64,000 nucleotides of DNA, taken from positions 186,001-250,000 of the forward strand of contig BROG01000812.1 of NCBI GenBank assembly GCA_030159075.1. Reading direction: 5' to 3'. Positions 1 through 12,747 of the stretch are shown here, one piece after another. The notes beneath the pieces are model-generated. The model was not told where the DNA came from and searched no databases. It was given only the letters and a program-made list of their open reading frames with translations. Numbering within the stretch: position 1 is the first letter of the stretch; every line of letters begins with the position of its first letter. A program made the translations under genes and the position numbers. The stretch is from Atrina japonica (Eukaryota; Mollusca; Bivalvia; Pterioida; Pinnidae).

Positions 1-67
1 CGCACTCAGGACAGTACTGACTCAGGACAAAACTGACTCGGGACAGTACTGACTCTTGACAGCACTG
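1..67. repeat. 16-bp minisatellite remnant
   Basis: Four diverged copies of ACTCAGGACAGTACTG start at about position 4. The array may extend left of the window. Confidence 0.75.
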
Positions 68-1533
68 AATCAGCTCAAAATGTGTCGTAAAAGAAACATT
101 CCAATTAGAATTCACGTACAAAATATCAGTAAATTTTCTGCCTGAAAGTTACATTGATAAAAGAAGTAAAGGCCTTTTGTTTGTTTGTTTAGATGAAATT
201 ACGGCAAAAGTTTTCTGGACCAAGATGTTCATCACCTGATTAATTTCAACCATCAGTTAAATACCATATTCACGGATTAAAATCTGCGGCTCAATCATTG
301 GTTAAATTTGACTTTGGTTAAACCATCAAATAAAAACGGGAAATTTAGCCACGCTGTGAGACAAGTTCGGTTACATATTTTAACAAATTTAAAGCATATT
401 TAAAAAAGGATTATATTTAACTGGTAGATAAATCTTATCAATAGATGACCCACTGGGTCTTGAAGAATTCTTGGGGAGTCGTATAGAGAACAACAAGCAA
501 GCAACAAATCATGAATGGTAAAACGTATCGGGTTTTTCACAAGATAAACAGACAACATGTTTGTCTCTTTCAAAATTACTGATGAAATATTAAGATGATA
601 ATGGAAAAATGCTAAATGTTTTCATCAATTAAATTTTCTTAAGATACCAACATTTAAAAACAACATCAGAATAAAGTTTTAGTTTATCCTTCGTCAGAAA
701 CTCGGTTAACAATTAAAACAACACCGATGTAGCGATGGCTGCTGGGGAACAATTAAACATGTTTATTTTCAATTTCCATATTAGAATTTTTTTAAATCAA
801 GACTTTAAACAAATTCTGAAATTATGTATGAATTCTTGATTTTAGTCCAGTACAAATTGTTTGTTACTCATGAAAAATAATCAGATGCAAATTAACAACG
901 ATTTAGATCAAATGATATAAAGGATACATGAAATGCTAGATTTTCCTTGACTAAATTAGGGGCTGATATTTCTCGTGATAAGGAAATCGTTCAACCTTTA
1001 CTATATCCTGAAGCCTGTTAATGAAAATTAGACTGAACATGATTTTTGAAAGTTATCATTGGATACCAATTTTTCATGCAACAAAGAAAAGGAAAGTGAA
1101 ACCTACAAAGTATTGACAAACCAACCTTATATATAAGTTTGACTCGAGTACATGCTTGAAATATTCAAATATTCATGCCTTAAAGAAATAGGCAGTGTGT
1201 AAGGGGAGAGAATTGTATATGACTGAGAGCATGAGAAAATGTTGACCTATATATACAATATGGCTAAGATAGTTTATAGCACAAATCGGTTTTAACAACA
1301 AAACCCTGTTGAATGATGATTGTGATAATATTAATAACAGTTGTTATAATAGTAATAATAATAATACAATGTGGGAACTCAAACTAAACATGCAGGTTGC
1401 AACATCTCAGCTCAAATAAACCATCAAATTTATCTCCCCTTAGTAAAATAGCAATTATTTCTTAATATCACCAAACCATTCATGTCTTTCATGCTAATCA
1501 CATCATTTTAGTGATGGAGTTCAAAACATTCCG
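68..1533. other. Non-coding, AT-rich, no feature recognised
   Basis: No open frame with coding character, no splice-bordered exon and no clear repeat was found. There is a short run of ATA/ATT triplets near 1325-1365. Confidence 0.4.
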
Positions 1534-1624
1534 TAACTCATCAACCCCTGAAAAAACAAATGACTCCTCTGAAAATCAGGGATTTGGGCCAGTCTAAATG
1601 TGTTTTTAGGGGTGAATGAGTTAA
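1534..1624 (+). mobile_element. 88-bp foldback element (family M) copy
   Basis: Starts TAACTCATCAACCCCTGA and ends TTTTAGGGGTGAATGAGTTAA; nearly full length. The two ends are inverted copies of each other. Confidence 0.75.
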
Positions 1625-1737
1625 AAAGAATAGGTGTCTGATGAATCCTCGTAATTAATAGCGCATCTATAAACTACAATAACAAATGAAAAGCATTGTT
1701 TTATGTGAGGGTACATCAGTTTATCAAGAAAGGAGGG

Positions 1738-2095
1738 GCCGCCGTGGTCGAGTGGTTAAAGCATAAAAACCTCAGATACCAAAGTGTAAATCAATAGAAT
1801 GTCCAGGACATAGATACAAATCCGATAAAAAATGGACAAACACGGACCTCTGGAAACCAAGAGGTGGGATCAGGATCATTGCGCTTTAAATTACAAGGCA
1901 TCTCACCTCTGGTTCGAATTGCGCTCGAGTCATTTCGAATTAAGAGGGAAAGTTTGCCAGTTTTCTTGTGGAAGGTCGGTGGTCTTTACCCGGGTAACCG
2001 GGGTTTCTCCTCCACCAATAAAAACTGGACGCCATCATATGACTGAAAGATTGTTGAGTATGGCGTAATAAAAAAAATCAAATCAAGAAAGGGGG
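1738..2095 (+). mobile_element. SINE-B copy (tRNA-derived-like), with insertion
   Basis: The head CCGTGGTCGAGTGGTTAAAGC resembles a tRNA A-box region. The tail reads CCATCATATGACTGAAAGATTGTTGAGTATGGCG. An internal block at about 1812-1872 (ACAAACACGGACCTCTG...) recurs at 20036-20105 with similar flanks, so it may be a separate repeat or an internal module. Confidence 0.7.
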
Positions 2096-2099
2096 TTAC

Positions 2100-3220
2100 T
2101 ATGGATGTTGTTACAGGACCAGAGATGAAACTTCCTACAAAATAAATTACCTTTACATCAAAATGGCAGATCAAAAACTGAGGTAGACCGCTTTATGGGG
2201 TAAATAAGTACACTGCTAGAACAAGAAATCATCAAAATAACACCCAGAAGTATACAAATGAGTGACTAACAAAACAAACAAGTGTAACTAAGACATATAA
2301 AACACCATCCACGCCACAGACATGACACAATTACTGGCATGAACAATACACGTCTGCTGCCTTCATTTGTTACTGATGAGAATAGCAAAATAAAATTTAT
2401 GTTTGGGTTCCAGGTACAAACAAAAAACAAAAAATCGGTCGAGGGTGGGGTCAGATCAATAATTCTCAACTAGGGTGTAAGCCGAGGTAGAGATGCTGAT
2501 TCCTTCCCATCTAAGTTGAATCGTCTTTAATCTGGAACTCAAATGTAGTGCTGGATTCTTTTTCTCACATCTGGGAAGCTTGAAATCCTGTTTGTTTTTG
2601 TATATTATCAGTTTGACCTAATTCAATAGCTTTTGTCATTCCCCATTTGTTCATAATTATAAACCCATAATTTATACATACATATTTATTCCCCATCAGA
2701 CTAATTAGGGGGATTTTTCCTTTAACATTTCAGTGCTCCCCTCCAAAAATAAAACAAAAAACCAAACAATATAAAAACGATGCATTTGGGGTAACTAAGT
2801 GTTCTGAGTTCAGTCTATTCCAGCTGCAAAAAATATATTTGAAGTTATGGTGAAATAGCATAAGTACTTGATGCAAACAATTAACATTTCGGGAGCCTAT
2901 TTAAGGACATTACAGATTTCTCAATAACTCCAAATCACTGTTTTGAAAGCATACAAAATCATAAAATCTGCAACAACAGACCTTTTAATATCAACATCTG
3001 ATGTCATGCCAGATAGAAGAGAATTGAATCTAGCAGATAAAATACAATTTACCTGTATGCAGGTAAAAAAACTGTTTATATAAACAAAGAACACCAGGAT
3101 AATATCACTAGATAACAAGAAACATACTAAAGTGGGTATGGACAAATTCTTAGGCAATACACCTGGAATTAAAACTTCAAGGTCAAGGTGAAAAACAAAG
3201 GTCATGCTCACCTAAAGTCA
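2100..3220. other. Non-coding stretch, nothing recognised
   Basis: Open frames here lack codon bias, homology and splice borders. No repeat family from this window matches it. Confidence 0.35.
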
Positions 3221-3298
3221 TCAACAAGAAACTCTAAATGGTTTTCTCAGAAAAGAGTTTCAACAAGAAACTCTAAATGGTTTTCTCAGAAAAGAGTT
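3221..3298. repeat. 39-bp tandem duplication
   Basis: Two essentially identical adjacent copies (3221-3259 and 3260-3298) indicate a recent duplication. A short GACA run follows near 3359-3384. Confidence 0.85.
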
Positions 3299-3952
3299 AA
3301 ACACAACAGCTATATGATCAAATGTTTGACTCAAATAGAAAGACAGAAAGGTAGACAGACTGACTGATAGACAGACAGACAGACATCATCAGATCATAGA
3401 CAGGTAAAACAATCCAGCCAAACCATACTCCTTATAGAAACACCTGCCCACAGATATAGCCGGAGACATTTGAATATCTTACAAAATATAGCACTAAGTG
3501 ATAAGCACTTCAAGATTTGGCATTTCATGAACATTCTTTATGATAATTGGGAGAACAACACAAATCAGACAAACTATTTGGCTCCAACAGTTTGGCTATG
3601 AATAGAAAATTATGTCTATGTTATCAATGTAATGAAAATATGTGTCTAGAAATTTGGCATTATCTAAAAACTAAAAGATCCCATCCCTTCTACTTGCCTA
3701 TAGCAGTATCAACATATTTGGTATTTTTGTTAATCACTTCAAAAGGTAACATATACAGATTTCCAAATACACTATATAGGATGCAAGTAGTTAATGAAAT
3801 ACATAAGATTTCCAAAATTACTGAAATCAAGGATTCTAAAGGATATCAAATTGCTATGTAGAGTTTGCAATCTCCATAGTACACACACAGGAACACCGAA
3901 ATGCAACTACCAAGATAAAGCATGCACCACTGGTGTAACAAAGGGAAGCTTA

Positions 3953-4043
3953 TTAACTCATCTACCCCTGAAAAACAATGGACTCTTTTGTAAATCAATG
4001 ACTTTGACCTGCCCAAAGGTGTCTTTAGGGGTCAATGGGTTAA
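3953..4043 (+). mobile_element. Family M foldback copy
   Basis: Full length, TTAACTCATCTACCCCTGA to TTTAGGGGTCAATGGGTTAA. It lies 60 bp from the next SINE-A copy. Confidence 0.8.
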
Positions 4044-4102
4044 TAATTAACTCATCGTCCACTGTTGTCACATTTAGACTCACCCAATTCAATAATAAGT
4101 AA

Positions 4103-4462
4103 GTTTGTTTGTTTATTGTTGTTTAACGTCCCACTCAAGAATATTTCACTCATATGGAGACGTCACCAAATGCCGGTAAACGGCTTCAAATTTTGGCCTA
4201 TGGCCTATGCTCGCCGCACCTACTATGACACGGCCATTGAGACAGTGAGCCGGGCTCTTTAAGAGTCATGCTACGACACCTACTATGACACTGGACCACG
4301 GGTAAACAAGTTTTATTAAATCTAAATCTCATCCCTGACAGTGGACAGGAAACCAACCTGCAGGTGTGGGTGAGTTCCGCATACATCCCTGAATCTGGAC
4401 TCGAAATGAGGGAGTCACGATCAAGAGTCGAGCACGCTACCAACTGAGCCAGGCCGGCTCTC
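4103..4462 (-). mobile_element. SINE-A copy with a foldback fragment inside
   Basis: Read on the minus strand, the head is GCCTGGCTCAGTTGGTAGCG, a tRNA-like A-box. The tail ends with the AGACGTCACC / TTGAGTGGGACG motif, then an AAACAAAC run. About 4320-4420 is replaced by a piece of foldback family N (CATCCCTGAATCTGGACT). Confidence 0.8.
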
Positions 4463-4566
4463 AATACTAAGTAAGAGATACTGTCATATTTCAGGGGTTT
4501 GCGGAAAGAGACAAGTAATGCATGTAAAATATAAAAGTGGGTTTAAATCTAAATTACATCATGCAC

Positions 4567-4754
4567 TTTCCTCGATGAATTCTCGTGACAGTGGACCTTA
4601 TTAATATTCTTTGAAAAAGAAAAACGGGAGAGTCCAAATTTGGCTGCAGGTGTGGGTGAGTTCTAAATCATACATCCCTGAATCTTGACAGTGGACTTTA
4701 ACATTATTTGAAATGAGGGAGTCCAAATTTTGCTACAGGGGTGGATAAGTTAAA
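4567..4754 (+). mobile_element. Foldback family N, two adjacent copies
   Basis: Two head-to-tail units carry TGACAGTGGAC...GAGGGAGTCCAAATTT...GGGTGGATAAGTTAA. The outer ends match family M but the core differs, so N is a sister subfamily. The second unit (about 4668-4754) is the better preserved. Confidence 0.6.
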
Positions 4755-5427
4755 TGTGGAAAAGTCCACCTAGAAAAGGTGATAATAACAAAACTAGTAT
4801 TTTTCAATTTAGATTATGAATGTCAAATAACATAATTCCTGTTTTATCAATAGAATCTACTGCATGATGTAAATTCATCAAATAAAATGGAAACAAGGTG
4901 CTACAGTGAACATATCAATGACAAGAACGCTTATTGTTCAACAAATCTCCTCAATACCGTGTTCAATATTCTTAATCCAACTTAGTTCTTTGGTGTTTTA
5001 GCTTTTCGCAAAGGAAATTCAGAAAGAGATTTTTTTAGGAAGACCATATTTGTAATATATGTTTAAGGTTTTGATTTAAAGAAATAAATGAAACTAATAT
5101 GTAAATAATGCTTCACAATACAGAACACACTCCTTTCAACATATGTATCATACAAACATTTCCTCTATTCATACATCTTTTTTTCCCTTTTGGTTAAAGT
5201 TCCTTGTCAAGATATGAGAAAAAATGAATAAAATCCTAACATAGTTAAAAATGAATTAAAAAAATAACCTATTATAAGGTCATTGATTCTGTTTTCAATT
5301 ACATCCCTTTACAGAGTACAAAAGAAAATAAAAAGCTATTATGCAACCATAAGATATTTTACGATAAAAAAATTTCATGAACCATGCCTGATTATGTACT
5401 CGGGTGATAGAGAATGCCTAGATGTTA

Positions 5428-5517
5428 TCTTATCAACCCCTGAAAAAACAATTAACTCTCCTGTAAATTAATGACTTAGACAAGTCCCAAATGAGTCTTT
5501 AGGGGTGAATGAGTTGA
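5428..5517 (+). mobile_element. Family M foldback copy
   Basis: Left end degraded (TTATCTTATCAACCCCTGA), right end intact (CTTTAGGGGTGAATGAGTT). Confidence 0.75.
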
Positions 5518-5844
5518 AGATACACGATGAAGGACATGATAGCTAAAGCAGGTTCTATACAAACAACACTGAAAACAGTAAACAACAGGAAACCACATGA
5601 AATCAACATCATGTGACCTCAAACCACAACATCCAGCCTCTAATTCCCCCATTATTGTATCTAGTTGCTATGATGTATTTACTGGCATACAATGTCAAAA
5701 ATTTGTTACCATGGCAACTGTAATAAACCAACTGTTCATGAAACAAGGTCACAAGTGTCTCACAATGAAAATGACAACGTATAGATTATGTATAATACAA
5801 TATCTATATGTACACAACATAACATACCAACATTTCAAACTTTC

Positions 5845-5846
<2 letters not shown>

Positions 5847-5886
<40 letters not shown>
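5847..5886. repeat. (TA)n microsatellite
   Basis: About 20 perfect TA dinucleotides. Confidence 0.98.
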
Positions 5887-5889
<3 letters not shown>

Positions 5890-5893
<4 letters not shown>

Positions 5894-8840
5894 AATACAA
5901 TCACTTATTAAGTTACAGATAGCACTTAAATAACAAATTTGAACCTTTTAACCCCTTGCAGTACAAACTTAACCATTTCTTATTAAAGACACCTACAAGT
6001 TAAAATTTGAAATTTGGCAATATTGGGGAGCGGGTGGGGACGTACAAGTCTTATATAGGTTATAAACACTACTACTCTGCTAGTGTAAAATGTACATTAT
6101 ATGCAAACACCAAGATGTCCACTTGATGAAACACTGCAAGTTATTTCTAAGTAAAACTTTTTATGATAATAAAGACATAATTTACCATTCAAACTGATGT
6201 ATAATAAATCCTGGCTTACAATGATAACAAAAAGGCTCAACTGACTGACAAAAGGTGTTTGTTCTATTTATAGTAATGGCAACTATGTTGGTTAATCAAC
6301 AAGCATGAAAATCCTATAACCTGAATCTACATAGGTACCTTATTGATCATTTATACAAAGTTTGGTCATAAATGATTCAGCTATTTGAGAAATGAATATT
6401 TTTGAAAATGTCTAACGGACAGAAGATGGACGCGAAGTGATGGAAATAGTTCACAAGACCCGTTGGTTAAGGTGAGCTAAAAATAGTAATGATGTGTACT
6501 ATCAATGATTATGATAAACAGATGAAGCCCCAGCTGATAGGTTTATGTACAACATGGTGAAATGGCATAACCATGTTGAGTGGGTATCTCACTGTTTGAC
6601 AAAATTTCCAGATACCAAAATTCATCTTAAAACTATTTCATTCTTTTAGTTATGTGTCATCAAAGAACAGATTTAGAAATGAAACTTTTTACAGAAATCT
6701 TATAACTTTTAAACCATATGTAAGTTTGGTAGATCACACTTAAATGAATTCCTTGGTCAATTTTCAGACCAGAAAGTACACCAACATTTCCTTTAATTAT
6801 CTACCTAAAAATCCATAATAGACTGGCCTTGAACAATGATCAAAACATTACATGTGAATATTCAGGGATCTAATGAGTCAAATCTTGAAAATACATTTCC
6901 AGAACATATGCATTATATAAAAAGATGAACATTAACCGAGTCAGGGTGTTCATGTTAATTTAAAAATAGAAGGTATTTTGGTGATCTAGAAAAAAAATAT
7001 TACATTATTGAAAACTGCAACACAATGAATAATAAAGATTTCTATTTTATGAAAATATTGCAACTTTTGTTGTTTAACAATGCTTTCGAGAAATGCAAGT
7101 CCCACGAAAAAATAATGCACTGAGGAATAGGGACTGGTGTGAACATGTAAACCATAAATTGTAAATTATTTCAGTAATTTTCAAAAATACGGACAAAACT
7201 CCAGAAAATTATTTCTGCATAAATTGAGTGATAATCAAGTTCTTCAACACAGATATGTATCAAATGATAAATACAGATATGGACTCATACAATAAACAAA
7301 GATATGGCTCCAAATGATATCAATTTATCAATGTAACGTGAAACATTGAAAACTTTCTCAAAGCAGATCATATAAATTTCCTTAACAAATTTTAGCTAAT
7401 ACTCAATGTCTTTTCCAAAGAATTTCATAAAATTCTTCCAAAACCAGTATTACATTTTCCTAAGAAAAAATATACATTGTAAGCTGAAAGGGTGTTAAAA
7501 GAAGCTACAATGTCTACCATATAATAATTATGAACTCTTTTGTATTAAGTATGAAATCCATGTGTGATGTGGTAGATCTTGGCATTTTATATCGTACTGT
7601 ATTTAATAAAATTCATGTCTGTCCGATTCATATTACTTGGCAGCGCGACCCAACATCGTCATACACATATTTATCACTTTTTTGTTAAGTCTGCCTTTAA
7701 ATGGCATGTGTTTTATTCTCCAATAGATACGCTTATGTATGGTGACAAGTGGGAATGATTATTCTTGTTAGTGTATTTTTAATATTGTCATGCTGCATTG
7801 CCTAAAATTAAAACTTGTCCTTATCAAAAAAAGATTCATGGTAGACCTTCTCCATCCCGCCAAGTTATATGAATTCAATTAACTTCTGTTCAACTCAAAA
7901 TGATTATGTCTTTTGTAAAACTAACTTTGAAGTGTGATCTTCAATAAATGAGAACAATTTTTTTCATTTAAACACAAACAATAATTTGATAGGGCCAATA
8001 GTATTGTACTAGAAGAAATGGCAAATTAAAGAATTATCAAACCTCAGCCTGCCTATGAAATTTCTGCATAACATAATCCCAAGTGAAATTGACATGCTTA
8101 AAAATCAAGATGAGCTTGTCAACATATAAAATCTTACAAATATCGGAAACACTTCTGACTTACAAAATAAATCCATAATGATGATATTAAAACACATTTA
8201 CAACGGAGAACTAAAACATATTTCAATCTGATGAACTCAACTTTGACACATGTAAGAGAAAATGTTGACGACATATATATCAAAATGTAAACATTCTTTG
8301 ACTATTGAGGGGTCAATATTTACAATCAACTGTGCTAAAACAGACATGAGGGACAGAAAGCCAAAATGTTTCTGTATTCCAATATTCCAAAAAAAACTTT
8401 TTGTTTGAAAAAAGTTGAGGTATGACATAAAGATTACACTGTAAAAAGTTTTCTCCCTAAGGTCAAATAATTTCTCCCTAAGTTATACAGAGGTATTCTT
8501 AATAAACATTTGAATGAGCAAATTATTTGGACAATGGAAATAAATTTTTAAGCACAAGTTGTTTCCTGGTGGCCATCTGATAGAAAATGCTTTTGTTTTA
8601 CCGTTTAACATCCATCAGAGCACCTTTCACTTAAATGGAGATGCCGCTAGCTTTAAAAGTGTCACAAACTTTTACATGTGGTATGGATGGACACCGGTAA
8701 GAAATTTTCGGAACCTAAATATTTTAAGTCTCAACTGAAAGATGCCACATACGTTGCAAAGGAACAGTCACTACCTTTTAATTAAAAGTCCTAGGTATGA
8801 CACAGTTCCATGATCTTGGTGACCCCCAAGTTAACTTTAA
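5890..8840. other. Repeat-poor AT-rich stretch
   Basis: No exon recognised. The only known repeat is a remnant near 6290-6480 (GACAGAAGATGGACGCGAAGTGA...GGTGAGCTA) that resembles the end of the 46.3-48.7 kb element. The rest has unusually few repeats for this window. Confidence 0.4.
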
Positions 8841-8844
8841 CCAG

Positions 8845-8916
8845 GGTTCCTTTCTACATCAGCGAAAACTGTTGGATCCCCATATGACTGAAAAATTGCC
8901 GTGTGGCTTAAAAATG
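8845..8916 (+). mobile_element. SINE-B tail fragment
   Basis: Only the 3' part is left (AGGGTTCCTTTCTACATCAG...CATATGACTGAAAAATTG). Confidence 0.55.
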
Positions 8917-8919
8917 TCA

Positions 8920-10627
8920 TTAAAAATAAAAAAAAACAAACAAAAAATAAAAATCTAGGATTTAACAAAAAGTATCAGAATCTAAAGATTATTATGCACA
9001 ATACATGTGGTCACTGCCATTTGATAGACACAGGAAACATCTTTTTAGCGACATCTAGTGACAATACCAAAAATAGGTAGCTGCATATATATATATGAAA
9101 TAAGTACACACTTAGAAAGTATCCATAATTAAAAACAAAAACAACCAAGGACTTGAATAAACACAAAGCACTATGCAGTATGTAATAAATAGCATTGTAT
9201 CTGTTCCCAAGATTCCATTTGATAGACAAAAAATTGTTGACAAGAAAAACAAATAACTAACATAACAAATAAATATTACTTCCTGGTAAAAAAAAATATA
9301 GGACATAGTAAAACAGAAAATATGTCTTACAATATCAAGAGATTAAAAGGGGCTATATAGTTAACCGGAGTCAGTGACCTATCATTTGAAACCTCCGCCC
9401 AAGGGGTCAAAATGTTTTTACATTTTTTTTTAGATGGGTTACCTATCAATTTTAACCTTTTGACCCAAGAAACAATGATAGATATGCCCTATATGATGGA
9501 AAAAAGAGTTGGAGATTAAAGGGTTAACTATGTACAAGTTTATTGGCTACCTTTCCCAGAGTAAATGAAAAAATATTTAAAGGTTGCAGCTTTTGTTTTT
9601 TAGTCTTGAACTTTTCGTCCACTTCTTAATACCCTTATCGTTTAGATACTCACTACCGAATTTGGAAAAATTGGCATTTTGGATTTTATTTTATGTAAAT
9701 TTATGCAGGACATACATCCAAACAGGGACAAATGATTTCATATAACAATTCAAGTCATCCAGGTAAGAAGTTTTTAACCTGTAACTTGCAGAAATGAGAA
9801 CTACACATTCAAACTGGTACAGTCAAAATTGGATAATTTAAAAGAAAAAGCTGACTGTATTAGAGTAATTTTTAAAACAAATTATGATTAACTTTGACAC
9901 AATCATTATAAAATCAAGTTGGATATCTGGCTCAAAAGTCAAATAAATTGAGCATGCTGTAAATTGTGCTGCAAAACTCAAATTGATGATAGCTAACATT
10001 TTCCAGCAGCCAGGCTTTCATTGCTTGATACAAAAGCTGAAATAATGACGGTTTGAACTAAAGTGGGAGTAAGGATATTTGACATAAGGTTGATAAACTT
10101 GCAGCATATTTATGTGTGTTTGGTTTAAGGCACATGAAATTCTCCCTGATTTCATTGCATACAATTACTACATAGTAATAGTGTGTGTGGGTGTGTGCTG
10201 GCTTGGTGGGGTGGATGGTGGGGGTGGATGGGGCAGGGCTGCAATATTTTACAAGATGAATTACAGAAATGAAATGATTATCAAAAATTGGTAATCAAAT
10301 ATACGTAATTACTATTTGATTTGTATTCAAATATTAATCTTTATCTACACATGATTTCTATTCCTTCAATGACCCTTGGCATTTCTCTATATCTGGAATG
10401 AAATCAATTACATGTATAGGTACTGTATATGTTCATTTCGGTGTTGTCCTCAGACAAGTACACACACTTGAACACGAGAATTTTAATGACTGAAAAAAAA
10501 CATTTATGCCAAATTGAAATGTTGTCCTTATTACCTGACATAGGGAGCTACAATGTTGCTTAAATATTGCTGTTGTTGACAAAGTTATAAAACGACCGAT
10601 TGGAAAAGGTCAATCAATCACTGTCAT
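8920..10627. other. Non-coding AT-rich stretch
   Basis: No gene seen. A G/T-rich patch (GTGTGTGGGTGTGTGCTGG, then GGTGGGGTGGATGGTGGGGG) lies at about 10181-10235. Confidence 0.35.
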
Positions 10628-10790
10628 ATTATTTAATGGTGGAGAGAATCAAGTTACAATGTTACCGTAATGAGTCCACTGCCCTTAGGTTCCAGCGGGG
10701 TTTGAACCTGCACTGTCCAGAAATGAGAGAATTCACGACTCTTAGCGAAATGATCGAATGACTCACCCACAGAGGACCCCACTACTTCTA
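10628..10790 (-). mobile_element. SINE-B copy, degraded
   Basis: Contains GGTGGAGAGAATCAAGTTACAATG and TTCCAGCGGGGTTTGAACCTGCA, which on the minus strand is a B-box-like TTCAAACC context. Confidence 0.6.
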
Positions 10791-12652
10791 CTAAAATGAA
10801 TTATCTCTTACAAGAAAATGCAAAGAGGAGGTACCTTTGATGAAATTTCTTATTTCTCTGAAATTACTATTTTCTAGAGGTAGTCTTTTTTAAACATAAG
10901 AAATGACATATCATTTTGTCTGAGGTAGGAAAATACAATTGGAGCACATAATTGTTAATATATCATTAGATGCTATGAAATGGTTTGGTTTCATGAAACA
11001 GTTTGTACTCAAGATCTAAATGAAAGTAAAACAAAAACAAAACATTGACAACAAAACATAAAACCAAACCTAACAACCAAACAAAGAAAATAATTAAATG
11101 AACAACAACAACGACAAAAAACAACCTGGGACATCCGAACATTAGATCATTTAGGTCCTAAAAGCATTTTGCTGATGTATAATCACGTTACCCAATGAAA
11201 TCTAGCAGAATTTCATCCAATATTTTTTTTTGTTTTGTTTTGGGGTTTTTTTTTGGGGGGGAGGGGGTTGGGTTAAGAAACTAATGTACTAGTGTATTTG
11301 GCAGATTTATACAAAACTGGTATAAAGCGATAAAACATTCATTAACTTATAACTAGTGACTCACTTTGGATGCTATATAATGTGGCGGATAAATCAAATA
11401 AAACCGATCACAGTTGTTGTATCCTGTGCAAGAAGATGACCACCTCCTATATTTACAAAGTTCTGAAATTTCAAAAATATGTTTAATACTTAATAATAAT
11501 TAAAGTGACTCCATGGGACTAAACATTTCACACTCATTCTCACTCTTGACTTTCACATCACAAAAGTTGTGACCAATAACTGCTTGATATAGCACTTGCT
11601 AAACATGTAATACTAAACTACAATGATAAAATGCACTTAATGACACCCCATCAGAAAAATAACGATAATGTCTTGCCTCTCAATTTTCATTGTGGCCATG
11701 ACAACAACAACAAAAAAGTTACATGATAGGGGATATACAATGCTTGACAGCATAAGAAACCCGTTTTTCCGTTTCGCAAACTAAATGTCTGTTTTAGCAC
11801 AAGTTCTTCCAAGGGTCAACCTGGGTCACTTGAGTGTTTGAATATCAAAGGGGGATAACTAATATTGCTTGGATTCCTCAGTGAATTACTGTCACTAATC
11901 AATATAAATTCTTATCTCCTCTGATCAGCGCTACCTGTCTCAGAAGGAGTTCACAAACATATACATGAAAAACACCACATGACAAAACCCAACAAAATGT
12001 ATTTACTCTGTTGCTATGTTACCAGCAACATTTTCATATCTTGTGAAATTCATTGAGTACGCTGTTGATGAAGTCTGATTCAAGGCTGCATAATTAAGTT
12101 ACGTCAAAATGGGTTCCAAATGAATCAACAATTCCAAGACACACCAGAATTTATTTGACTTCTTTTAAAGCTTTCTTGGTTAGCTCCCTTTATGGTTGTG
12201 TATTGCAATGTAAAAAAATCACCGGATAATAAGATTTTTTTTCACAATTTCAATATGAAACTGACGTTTTGTTGTCGCCTGTCTAATTATCTCCCCTGAG
12301 AGACAACAAATCCACATTACGCTTATTTTCAGTAGTGCCAACATCTCATTTGACAACATAAAAATGGCAGTCCAATTATCCATTTGACTGGAAAAAGAAT
12401 CCTCAAATTAATGTGTTTTGTCAGGCCGTGACATTGTATGGACTATTTGATCAGCACTTTCTACGGTTTTAAAGGACACGTATAGGTACTGTTCACTTCC
12501 TCTCTCTGAAAATTGCTCCAAGTTTCAATTGGTCTTTGCACCAGATAAACAAATGGCAGGCTATGTATGTGAATACACTTATCATCAATGATGATGACAA
12601 CAGAGATGACAATGTAAATGACGTAATTATCATCTCCATGTTACCACGCACT
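10791..12652 (-). other. Possible 3' UTR region of TGFBR3
   Basis: Directly downstream of the stop codon; AT-rich and almost free of the SINE and foldback families common elsewhere. A T/G homopolymer-rich block lies at 11220-11275. That it is transcribed is inference. Confidence 0.35.
12150..12155 (-). promoter_or_regulatory. Candidate polyadenylation signal of TGFBR3
   Basis: AATAAA on the minus strand, about 500 nt after the stop codon, is the first canonical hexamer I noticed downstream. It may not be the one used; vertebrate betaglycan 3' UTRs are kilobases long. Confidence 0.25.
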
Positions 12653-12747
12653 TTATGAGTTGATCTGTAATGGTGCCGTGGACATAGGAGTGGACTCCCC
12701 ACTTCCGTCCAGGACTGATCGAGATGCGACTGCATGCTTTATAGGAC
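12653..12747 (-). CDS. TGFBR3: TGFBR3 last coding exon: cytoplasmic tail, residues 762-792
   Basis: The exon follows the acceptor TTTTTATCGTTCAAAG and completes Gly762. It encodes 30 residues, then TAA at 12655-12653. The tail is basic then Ser/Thr-rich and ends SGESTPMSTAPLQINS. The STPMSTA part lines up with the vertebrate C-terminus STPCSSSSTA, but six residues follow it here. The PDZ ligand that ends vertebrate betaglycan is therefore internal. A second in-phase acceptor at CATGCAG, 14 bp further in, would shorten the tail slightly. Confidence 0.8.
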
